A stretch of 12,177 nucleotides of DNA from Bifidobacterium breve (GTDB lineage: Bacteria > Actinomycetota > Acidimicrobiia > Acidimicrobiales > Ilumatobacteraceae). The notes beneath the pieces are model-generated. The model was not told where the DNA came from. It saw only the letters and a program-made list of their open reading frames with translations, and searched no databases. Of this stretch, positions 6,694 to 12,177 are shown piece by piece. Numbering within the stretch: the stretch's first letter is position 1; every line of letters starts with the position of its first letter. The position numbers and the translations under genes are program-made. Location: NCBI GenBank assembly GCA_945889575.1, contig CAMDBY010000032.1:1-12177 (forward strand), given 5' to 3'.

Positions 6694-7608
6694 ATGCTTA
6701 CGGTAGATGCTTCTTTCCGACCCGCCCTCTCCATTGTGGCTTCACCCACAAAGAGACGTGCCATTCTTGAACTCGCTGTTGAGGCCGAGAACAAGGGAAT
6801 CTCGGGCCTTGCGTGCCCCAGTCTTGGCGGAACCATGGGTTTATGCGTCTCACTCGCTCATGAAACATCACGAATCAATTACTGGACGTCGATTCAACCG
6901 ATCTACTACAGCCACCCCGTCGAAATGGCAAACACTGCCTCTCACATCAATGAGATGTCAGACGGTCGATTTCGCCTGGGACTTGGTGTCAGTCACGGGC
7001 CAGTGACAGAACGTCTTGGTGTTGAAACAGGAAAGCCACTTGCAGATACAGCTGCCTATGTTGCGGCGATGCGAGCAAATGAACGCTTCGGCGGACAATT
7101 GCCTCCGATTTATCTTGCAACACTTCGCAACAAGATGTTGCAACTAGCCACAGAAATTTCTGAAGGCGCGATTTGGGCAAATGCTTCATTGAGCCATATG
7201 TCCAAACAACTTTCGGAAGTTCCAAACGCAGTGCGTGATGATTTCTTCTTAGCGAACATGATTCCAACTGTCATCGACGACGATGTGGAAGCTGCACGCG
7301 CAGTGAACCGCCGCACTCTCACCGGGTACGTGTCACTTCCTAACTACCGCAACTATTGGCGCGCCGCCGGTTACACAGAAGAAATGGATGCCATTGAAGC
7401 CGCAATCGAAGCGGGTAACAAGGACATTCTTCCTTCACTCATGAGCGACAAGTGGCTCGACGACAACACAATTAGCGGATCTGCATCCCATGTTCGTGCT
7501 CGCTTTGAGGAGTGGGCACATGCAGGCGTCACCCCGATTGCTGTGATGTCATCAACAACTGGTGGTCAAGTAAAGGCCATCAACCAGTTGTTCGACGTTT
7601 ACAACTGA
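6694..7608 (+). CDS. Luciferase-like (LLM) flavin/F420-dependent oxidoreductase
   Basis: A 304-residue protein of the bacterial luciferase-like TIM-barrel superfamily, which uses FMNH2 or reduced F420 in oxidoreductions. Supporting segments are ILELAVEAENKGISGL (24-39), the strand WTSIQPIYYSHPVEMA (64-79), SDGRFRLGLGVSHGPV (89-104, the family core) and PPIYLATLRNKMLQLA in the middle; the C-terminal GSASHVRARFEEWAHAGVTPIAV segment is the usual last helix and strand. The substrate cannot be told, and F420 versus FMN use cannot be decided from sequence. It is the only plus-strand gene besides arsR, is divergent from pimA, and its end overlaps the arsC end by 10 bases, tail to tail. Confidence 0.83.
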   Translation: MLTVDASFRPALSIVASPTKRRAILELAVEAENKGISGLACPSLGGTMGLCVSLAHETSRINYWTSIQPIYYSHPVEMANTASHINEMSDGRFRLGLGVSHGPVTERLGVETGKPLADTAAYVAAMRANERFGGQLPPIYLATLRNKMLQLATEISEGAIWANASLSHMSKQLSEVPNAVRDDFFLANMIPTVIDDDVEAARAVNRRTLTGYVSLPNYRNYWRAAGYTEEMDAIEAAIEAGNKDILPSLMSDKWLDDNTISGSASHVRARFEEWAHAGVTPIAVMSSTTGGQVKAINQLFDVYN

Positions 7609-7985
7609 GCAAGTAATTCAGTGACGTGATCTTTAATCTCGTCGCGAATACGCCGCACATCCTCTAGCGGCTTTCCTTTCGGGTCATCAAGCGGCCAGTC
7701 GACATAACGTTTGCCCGGAATATACGGACACGTATCGCCACAACCCATCGTGACCACAACATCTACAGCGTTTAATAAGTCATCATTGTATTTCTGGGGC
7801 ACAAACTGCGAAATATCAATTCCGACTTCGTTCATTACATCAATAGCTACAGGGTTGACAGAATCTGCGGGCTCTGAACCACCCGACAAAATGAGTACAT
7901 CACCACCGGATAATTCTCGGGCAAAACCTGCTGCCATTTGTGAACGACCTGCATTATGAATACATAGGAACAGAATGCCGCTCAT
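7599..7985 (-). CDS. arsC: Arsenate reductase, low-molecular-weight phosphatase type
   Basis: Reduces arsenate to arsenite in the cytoplasm through a cysteine cascade. The 128-residue protein has the phosphatase-type anion loop C8-IHNAG-R14-S15 at the N-terminus, the second and third redox cysteines C82 and C86 in MGCGDTCP, and the VDWPLDDP segment (95-102) supplying the acid. The C82-x3-C86 spacing is shorter than in the staphylococcal pI258 enzyme (C82/C89) but fits the CGDxCP subgroup common in actinobacteria. The electron donor, thioredoxin or mycothiol/mycoredoxin, is not decided. Its ATG overlaps the aquaporin stop in an ATGA, so it is the last gene of the cadI-aquaporin-arsC unit. Without a pump gene, export of the product probably depends on the adjacent channel. 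Confidence 0.93.
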   Translation of the reverse strand: MSGILFLCIHNAGRSQMAAGFARELSGGDVLILSGGSEPADSVNPVAIDVMNEVGIDISQFVPQKYNDDLLNAVDVVVTMGCGDTCPYIPGKRYVDWPLDDPKGKPLEDVRRIRDEIKDHVTELLAQL

Positions 7986-8641
7986 GAAACTGCCCGATTA
8001 ACTGCCCACAATGTTTTAATAATCAGAAACCCAATCAGCCCACCCAGAATTTGCATGACAGCAAACATCGGCATTGACTCTGGCGCAATACCTGCAAAAG
8101 AATCAGAGAACATTCGACCAATGCCTACAGCTGGGTTAGCAACACTGGTGGAAGAAGTAAACCAGTACGCCCCGGTAATCCAGGCCGCAACAAGCACTGC
8201 AACATTCGCGCCAGCTCTTTTTCCACCCCAAATGACGAGCAGCAATCCAACAGTGGCAACTACTTCAGAGAACCACGTTGGACCACCTGTGCGCACTTTC
8301 GTGGATATTTCAACGAACGGATGCGCAAACATAATATTTGCAATGATGCACCCAGCAATCGCCCCACTGATTTGAGCAACTACATCAGTAATAAGCACAG
8401 CAATTGATGAATCGCGGTCGACAAAGTAACCAACCAATGACACAACCGGATTAAACGATGCACCGGAAACAGGGCCAAAAATAGTTATCAAGCCAAGTAA
8501 TGCCCCGCCGGTTGCAATCGCATTGGCTAGTAATTGCAATGCAACATCCTTCGTGAGATTCTGAGCCATGATGCCCGAGCCAACAACCGCCATCACTAGT
8601 AAGGCAGTTCCGAGAAATTCGGACAAAGCGCGCCGTGACAT
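7982..8641 (-). CDS. Aquaglyceroporin (MIP family) of the ars cassette
   Basis: A six-helix membrane channel of 219 residues with the MIP duplication. The first half-helix motif is NPV (64-66, in VSGASFNPVVSL) and the second is NPA (169-171, in TSVANPAVGIGRMFSDSFAG). The TSTSxANPA region and ISTKVRTG loop resemble the MIP subgroup found in arsenic operons. By analogy with Sinorhizobium meliloti AqpS, it would let arsenite made by ArsC leave down its gradient, replacing ArsB or Acr3. The ATG at 8641 overlaps the cadI TGA by one base (TGATG), with GAAGG about 7 bases upstream; a TTG two codons earlier is less likely. First-motif NPA to NPV is a deviation worth noting. Arsenite as substrate is inferred from context. 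Confidence 0.9.
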   Translation of the reverse strand: MSRRALSEFLGTALLVMAVVGSGIMAQNLTKDVALQLLANAIATGGALLGLITIFGPVSGASFNPVVSLVGYFVDRDSSIAVLITDVVAQISGAIAGCIIANIMFAHPFVEISTKVRTGGPTWFSEVVATVGLLLVIWGGKRAGANVAVLVAAWITGAYWFTSSTSVANPAVGIGRMFSDSFAGIAPESMPMFAVMQILGGLIGFLIIKTLWAVNRAVS

Positions 8642-9084
8642 CAGCAACCTTCTGGCCCGCAGCAGCTACCTGTTGACGGAACCCCGAGCATGATTGGCAT
8701 CACTTTCAATGAAGAATCCTGTGGAGCGTCGGCAAGCACCGTGTACCACTCCCAAGGCAGCTCGCCGCCTTTGATCCATACTTTGTCTTGAACCGCAAAA
8801 CAGCAGGTTTCACTTTCTTGAACTTCAATCGGCATTCCCATGGCTATTGCAGATTCAATCTTTGCGGCCACTTGGTCAGTGTCTTCCACTTCAACGCCAA
8901 CATGGTTCAGCGTTCCGGCTTCTCCGTGCCCTTCGATGAGAACAAGTTTCAACGGTGGTTCAGCAATTGCAAAATTGGCATACCCATCGCGAACTTTGGC
9001 AGGTCCAACACCAAACATCTTGGTGTAAAAAACGATTGCATCATTGAGATTGCCTACGTTTAGGGCAAGTTGTACTCGTGACAT
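8641..9084 (-). CDS. cadI: CadI/ArsI-family glyoxalase-fold metalloprotein
   Basis: A 147-residue vicinal-oxygen-chelate protein of the ArsI/CadI family. The opening MSRVQLALNV and YANFAIAEPPLKLVLIE (35-51) match mycobacterial cadmium-induced CadI closely. ArsI enzymes cleave the C-As bond of methylarsenite using iron held by two histidines and a glutamate plus a cysteine pair. Here H61 (TLNHVGVEV), E112 (WEWYT) and the pair C94-C95 are kept, but the first ligand histidine is Q5, as in CadI. The tail ends in C141, C142 and C147, a likely soft-metal site. It leads the cassette, with GAGAGG (9095-9090) five bases before the ATG. Metal or metalloid resistance is well supported; C-As lyase activity is uncertain. 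Confidence 0.9.
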   Translation of the reverse strand: MSRVQLALNVGNLNDAIVFYTKMFGVGPAKVRDGYANFAIAEPPLKLVLIEGHGEAGTLNHVGVEVEDTDQVAAKIESAIAMGMPIEVQESETCCFAVQDKVWIKGGELPWEWYTVLADAPQDSSLKVMPIMLGVPSTGSCCGPEGC

Positions 9085-9092
9085 TGTTTCCT

Positions 9093-9163
9093 CTCATCAA
9101 AGACGCTATTGATACTTTGATACTCATCAATATACACCACATTGATGAGTATCGATGTATCAT
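9093..9163. promoter_or_regulatory. arsR/cadI operator and divergent promoter region
   Basis: A 13-base perfect inverted repeat, GATACTCATCAAT (9119-9131) and ATTGATGAGTATC (9141-9153), has a 9-base spacer. It contains two ArsR-like dyads, TTGAT-N4-ATCAA (9117-9130) and TTGAT-N4-ATCGA (9142-9155), 25 bases apart centre to centre. TTGATACT occurs twice in tandem (9109-9116, 9117-9124) and once inverted with one mismatch (9148-9155). CTCATCAA occurs at 9093-9100 and 9123-9130 and inverted at 9142-9149; the first copy overlaps the cadI ribosome site. TATCAT (9158-9163) is the likely arsR -10 and TATATT (minus, 9134-9129) a possible cadI -10. ArsR bound here should block both directions. Confidence 0.72.
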
Positions 9164-9169
9164 TCCTTT

Positions 9170-9487
9170 ATGACAAATGCCAAACAGATTCAGCTCGGAA
9201 AAGGGCCACTTGCTGACGTGGCCGCCGCTTCCCTTGCGCCAATGTTTGCTGCGCTGTCTGACCCCACTCGTCTTCGCCTCTTTGATTTGGTTCGTCGAGC
9301 AGGACACGACGGCATCTGCTCGTGTGATCTCACTGAGCCACTTGATCGAAGCCAACCCACAATTAGCCACCATCTAAAAGTGTTGCGTGAGGCTGGCCTT
9401 GTCGAATCTCGTCGTGACGGCACATGGATCTGGTATTCCGTCGCACCCCACGCTCTTGATGCAGTGTCTCAGTTCATTCAGCGATAG
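9170..9487 (+). CDS. arsR: ArsR-family metalloid-responsive repressor
   Basis: A 105-residue winged-helix repressor that leaves DNA when it binds arsenite or a related soft metal ion. The order is the ArsR norm: LAPMFAALSDPTRLRLFDLV (22-41), the sensing segment GICSCDL with C50 and C52 (the E. coli ArsR ELCVCDL site), the recognition helix SQPTISHHLKVLREAGLV, and the wing RRDGTWIWYSV. The ATG at 9170 is chosen over 9155 because TATCAT lies exactly 6 bases upstream, giving a leaderless start, and because 9155 falls in the operator. It is divergent from cadI across an 85-base gap and its end overlaps the patA end by 14 bases. Autoregulation and control of cadI-aquaporin-arsC are inferred from the operator. 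Confidence 0.94.
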   Translation: MTNAKQIQLGKGPLADVAAASLAPMFAALSDPTRLRLFDLVRRAGHDGICSCDLTEPLDRSQPTISHHLKVLREAGLVESRRDGTWIWYSVAPHALDAVSQFIQR

Positions 9488-10409
9488 ACCGAGCGCGCAT
9501 CTCGGCATACCCTGGATCGCTTGGCCAATTCGGTTGAAATAAGTGCCACTGTTCAGGTGCCCGGCGGATTAGATCTTCAAGTTCGATTGCAAGAGCTTGG
9601 GTACCCGCTGCTACTTGCTCTCGTAGGCCACCGACCTTTTCGAAAATCATCGGCGGGCGAATCACACAGTGATGCCCATCAACTGCCGGTGTGAAATACA
9701 CAGCGCCAGGAACAACTGCTGCTCCAGAACGAATACCCAACATCACAGGACCAGCCGGCAGCGTGGTGCGCTCACCGAAAAAATTAACTTCGACTCCGTT
9801 GCCTTGAATGTCACGATCAGATAACAAACAAACAACTTCATTTCTTCGCAATGCAGCCAGGACTTCAGGCGCGGCACGAGGGCCTAACGGCACCACGTTC
9901 ATGCCTAGGTCACTGCGCAACTTTGTAAACCAATCAAAGAGTTCGGGGGGGTCAAGCGGTTCCACGATGACGGTCATTCGGTGACCCATCTCTGCCATCC
10001 AGCGTCCAGCCCATTCCCAGCCGCCGAGATGAGGAAGAGCGACTATTGCACCCTTGCCCAGCTCTAACGCAGATTCAATGTAATGAAAACCATCATTTGA
10101 TAGCGAACCCAACACATGTTTGGCGGACAATGTTGGCAAGCGAAAACTCTCGGTGTAATACCGCATGTAACTATCGAAAGCTTGCTGTGAAGCTCGGTGC
10201 AACGCAAATCCTGTGAGCGACGGATCGACTCTTTGCAGATGACGTTCAATCATGAAACGGCGTTTCCGCAGAGATACTGCAACACCTGGAGAAAGTAACG
10301 AGACAGCACCTTGCGATATTGGCGCTGGCGTTAGTCGCGCAATGACAGACCCAAGCCTGTATCCGCCAACTGTAAAAGCGTCAACGAGATCCTCGAACGG
10401 ACTAGCCAT
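9474..10409 (-). CDS. patA: PatA-like phosphatidylinositol mannoside acyltransferase
   Basis: A lysophospholipid-acyltransferase-like (LpxL/HtrB-related) protein of 311 residues, expected to acylate the mannose of phosphatidylinositol mannosides on the inner membrane face. The catalytic HX4E motif is visible as H127 and E132 in LPHLGGWEW. A second conserved region, LLSDRDIQGNGVEVNFFGE, follows and carries acidic residues seen in mycobacterial PatA, and WHLFQPNW near the C-terminus is also family-typical. The ATG at 10409 overlaps the pgsA stop by 8 bases; a 20-residue longer form starting at 10469 would overlap pgsA more and adds nothing conserved. The acceptor is inferred from its neighbours. 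Confidence 0.9.
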   Translation of the reverse strand: MASPFEDLVDAFTVGGYRLGSVIARLTPAPISQGAVSLLSPGVAVSLRKRRFMIERHLQRVDPSLTGFALHRASQQAFDSYMRYYTESFRLPTLSAKHVLGSLSNDGFHYIESALELGKGAIVALPHLGGWEWAGRWMAEMGHRMTVIVEPLDPPELFDWFTKLRSDLGMNVVPLGPRAAPEVLAALRRNEVVCLLSDRDIQGNGVEVNFFGERTTLPAGPVMLGIRSGAAVVPGAVYFTPAVDGHHCVIRPPMIFEKVGGLREQVAAGTQALAIELEDLIRRAPEQWHLFQPNWPSDPGYAEMRARSIAE

Positions 10410-11106
10410 TACGGGTGCGTCGCCGTTGGCGTGATTCGACGGACAATTGACGACGTGAGGTGCGAGCACTAACTCGCGTCATGCGTCGTCCCTGTCGAAC
10501 ATCACGTTTCTTCTGAGTAGTCGATGACACTTCTGCTTGACGCCACACCTGAACGAACCTCTGAATGGCGGTAATCACAGTAAGAACCAACATGATCCAC
10601 ATGATCGGCACGAGCAAAGAATCAAACAACAAACCGAGACAGAGAACAACAATGCGTTCAGCGCGTTCCATTAATCCGCCCTTGGCGTACAACCCCAATG
10701 ACTCGGCCTTAGCTCGTTCGTAGGAAATAAGAGACGACACACCCATGATCGCCATCGGCAGCAGTGCAAGATGAGGGTCTTTTTCTGATGCGAAATACCA
10801 CGCAACGCCACCAAAGAGAACCGAGTCCGTAACTCTGTCAACCACAGAGTCAAAAAAAGCTCCCCGTTGACTTGAGGTTCCTGACGCTTTCGCCAACGCA
10901 CCATCCAGCATGTCTGGCACTGCGGCCAAGATAACGAGAATAAGTCCTCCGCGTAGAGCGCCAGTCCCGATTGCGAATGCAGCAATAACAGCGAAAACAA
11001 TTCCAAGAATGGTGAGGTGGTCAGGCGACATGCCTGTCTTTCTCAATAATTGACCAACCGGACGCACGGCCTTCTCAATTGGTGCGCGAAAACGCCCGTC
11101 AAACAT
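10402..11106 (-). CDS. pgsA: CDP-alcohol phosphotransferase, phosphatidylinositol-phosphate synthase type
   Basis: An integral membrane enzyme of 234 residues that joins a CDP-diacylglycerol headgroup to an alcohol; by gene order it is the actinobacterial enzyme making phosphatidylinositol phosphate from inositol 3-phosphate. The metal-binding motif DX2DGX2AR-X8-GX3DX3D is recognisable: D65, D68, G69, A72, then G82, D86 and D90. The usual arginine after the alanine is K73. About six hydrophobic segments run from residue 32 to 185. The last 45 or so residues form a very arginine-rich tail (QKKRDVRQGRRMTR and on), probably cytoplasmic. It lies 9 bases after the unknown membrane protein gene. 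A phosphatidylglycerolphosphate synthase is the alternative, but patA and pimA make inositol the better guess. Confidence 0.88.
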   Translation of the reverse strand: MFDGRFRAPIEKAVRPVGQLLRKTGMSPDHLTILGIVFAVIAAFAIGTGALRGGLILVILAAVPDMLDGALAKASGTSSQRGAFFDSVVDRVTDSVLFGGVAWYFASEKDPHLALLPMAIMGVSSLISYERAKAESLGLYAKGGLMERAERIVVLCLGLLFDSLLVPIMWIMLVLTVITAIQRFVQVWRQAEVSSTTQKKRDVRQGRRMTRVSARTSRRQLSVESRQRRRTRNG

Positions 11107-11115
11107 AGAGCGACG

Positions 11116-11622
11116 CTATCGCTCTTCAGTATCCGCAGATGGCATCTCTGCCTCGGGGTTCTTTTCCACCAAGCATTCGACGACATGGCCGTCAACAGCA
11201 TCAATTAGCACCAACGCCTGCTGCAAAGGCGGCTCTTCTGTGCTGTAACAAAAAATTCTCCATGTTGGTTTGCTACGAATTCCGCGCCATACCTGTTGCG
11301 CCGAGGCATGTCCGACTGCAAAACCCGCAGTACGAGTAGCAACCACGAGAGCCTCTGACTCATTCATTGTCATCCGCCAGCCGCTCGAAATTGTGATGAT
11401 GGACATAACGGCCAAAAGAACTGCGGCGAATAACAAACCCTTGTTGATAATCGCCGAGTTATTGCTATCGGCAATGGACCACCCGACAACGCATAGCACC
11501 GCCAATATTGCATACATGACTCCGGGGATACGGCGTCGACTGTTGTCGGGGAAATCATATGCACCCACATGATCGACAGCATTCAGATCATCAGGAAGTT
11601 GGTCGCGTAGTTCGTCGGTCAT
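11116..11622 (-). CDS. Unknown membrane protein between HIT and pgsA genes
   Basis: I do not recognise this 168-residue protein. It has an acidic N-terminal stretch (DELRDQLPDDLNAVDHV), then two hydrophobic segments (roughly 34-52 and 61-80, IPGVMYAILAVLCVVGWSIA and GLLFAAVLLAVMSIITI), then a mixed soluble domain with WRMTMNESEALVVATRTAGFAVGHAS, and a tail rich in glutamate. The overall shape, two helices followed by a small beta-rich domain, recalls PH-like membrane proteins, but I would not name it. The ATG at 11622 overlaps the HIT stop (ATGA); an upstream ATG at 11640 gives 174 residues. Coupling to HIT and pgsA suggests a membrane or lipid-related role. Confidence 0.75.
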   Translation of the reverse strand: MTDELRDQLPDDLNAVDHVGAYDFPDNSRRRIPGVMYAILAVLCVVGWSIADSNNSAIINKGLLFAAVLLAVMSIITISSGWRMTMNESEALVVATRTAGFAVGHASAQQVWRGIRSKPTWRIFCYSTEEPPLQQALVLIDAVDGHVVECLVEKNPEAEMPSADTEER

Positions 11623-12131
11623 TGTGTTGCTTTCGGCCATGCATTACGGATTTTCGATGCGGTGAGAGGAAGTGGTTCTGGAATCGTGCGGGTTGACGCG
11701 ACTGAAGTCATAAAGTTCGAATCACCGTTCCAACGGGGAACGATATGAACATGTAAATGCTGCGAAATGCTTCCACCAGCAGCTGCACCCAAGTTAATGC
11801 CCACATTGAGCGCATCGGGAGAATGAGACGCTCGCAAGGCCAGCGTGGCGTCAGTAACGAGCGACCATAAATCAACTGCTTCTTCTTGGGTGAGTTCTTC
11901 AAGATTGGCCACTTCTCGATATGGCAATACCAATAAATGACCAGATGCATACGGGTATGAATTCAGAATAACGAAACATGTAACTGAACGATGGATAACA
12001 AAAGTCTCCTCGTCAGACAACCCCGAATTAAGTATTGCCGTGAATACCGACTTCGCAGGGTCCACGGAATTAATATTAGCGGTACCGCTGTATTCGGCTC
12101 TCCAGCCATTCCAGAGTTGTTCAAGAGACAT
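11619..12131 (-). CDS. HIT-family nucleotide phosphorylase/hydrolase
   Basis: A histidine-triad protein of 170 residues, close in layout and position to M. tuberculosis Rv2613c, a diadenosine tetraphosphate phosphorylase. It acts in the cytoplasm on dinucleoside polyphosphates or related nucleotides. The triad is H125-L-H127-V-H129-IV in SQHLHVHIVPRW, with the usual upstream PYASGHLLVLPYR strand pair (60-72) and GINLGAAAGGSISQ before the triad. The ATG at 12131 gives the expected MSLEQLWNGWRAEY opening; a TTG at 12170 would add 13 residues that are coding in another frame for the upstream gene. It overlaps that gene's end by 11 bases. Confidence 0.9.
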   Translation of the reverse strand: MSLEQLWNGWRAEYSGTANINSVDPAKSVFTAILNSGLSDEETFVIHRSVTCFVILNSYPYASGHLLVLPYREVANLEELTQEEAVDLWSLVTDATLALRASHSPDALNVGINLGAAAGGSISQHLHVHIVPRWNGDSNFMTSVASTRTIPEPLPLTASKIRNAWPKATQ

Positions 12132-12177
12132 CAATATCGCCCAATTGGCCTTCTGCGACCTCTGCTGCAAGACGAGT
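12121..12177 (-). CDS. thrS: C-terminal end of an upstream gene, probably threonyl-tRNA synthetase
   Basis: From the window edge a minus-strand frame reads TRLAAEVAEGQLGDIDVS and stops at TGA (12123-12121), overlapping the HIT gene start by 11 bases. Eighteen residues cannot be assigned by motif. The name comes only from the conserved thrS-HIT-pgsA order in actinobacteria. The helical, alanine/glutamate-rich text is compatible with the end of an anticodon-binding domain. It may instead be chance open frame. Confidence 0.4.
   Translation of the reverse strand, partial: TRLAAEVAEGQLGDIDVS

Noticed and set aside
9119..9153. Reading the perfect inverted repeat as a terminator or mobile-element end.
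   Set aside because: It is AT-rich, has no T tract, no target duplication or transposase nearby, and lies between divergent regulator and target genes where an operator is expected.
1..12177. CRISPR arrays, tRNA or rRNA genes, phage or insertion-sequence genes.
   Set aside because: Coding density leaves only gaps under 90 bases, and none holds spaced repeats, a cloverleaf-like pattern or a transposase or integrase frame.

Overview
The window looks like a chromosomal segment of an actinobacterium of middling GC (near 50% by eye, not counted). The order HIT phosphorylase - pgsA - patA - pimA - pdxS - pdxT - yebC - ruvC - ruvA, all on the minus strand, is a conserved actinobacterial block (compare Mycobacterium tuberculosis Rv2613c to Rv2593c, recalled from general knowledge). 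The moderate GC, a DUF3048 lipoprotein and the lack of mycobacterial neighbours would fit Acidimicrobiia, but this class-level placement is inference only.

Right end, minus strand (12177 to 9474): the last codons of a gene that is probably thrS, a HIT-family nucleotide phosphorylase, an unrecognised two-helix membrane protein, a CDP-alcohol phosphotransferase (phosphatidylinositol-phosphate synthase type) and a PatA-like acyltransferase. They overlap or nearly touch and probably form one transcript.

Middle (9487 to 6694): an accessory block sits between patA and pimA, which are neighbours in mycobacteria. It holds a metalloid-resistance cassette, arsR(+) divergent from cadI - aquaglyceroporin - arsC(-), followed by a plus-strand luciferase-like (LLM) oxidoreductase. 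No arsenite pump (ArsB or Acr3) is present. This matches the known alternative in which ArsC-made arsenite leaves passively through an aquaglyceroporin. The 85-bp arsR/cadI gap carries a dense repeat array that is the likely operator.

Left part, minus strand (6675 to 1): pimA, a membrane-anchored M48-type protein that has lost its zinc-binding motif, a DUF3048 lipoprotein, then the PLP synthase pair pdxS and pdxT, yebC, a peroxiredoxin, ruvC and the start of ruvA. pgsA, patA and pimA together describe the start of phosphatidylinositol mannoside synthesis. pdxST make vitamin B6 cofactor, and ruvCA resolve Holliday junctions.

Genes are packed with 1-, 4- or 8-base overlaps and no gap without a gene exceeds about 90 bases. 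Genes that probably begin a transcript (arsR, the LLM gene, pimA, pdxS, ruvC) all have a TANNNT hexamer 6 or 7 bases before the ATG, which points to leaderless mRNAs. I saw no tRNA, rRNA, CRISPR array, insertion sequence or convincing intrinsic terminator. No wholly new system is evident. The best leads are the operator array, the shared -10 element between pimA and the LLM gene, and the zinc-less M48 protein.
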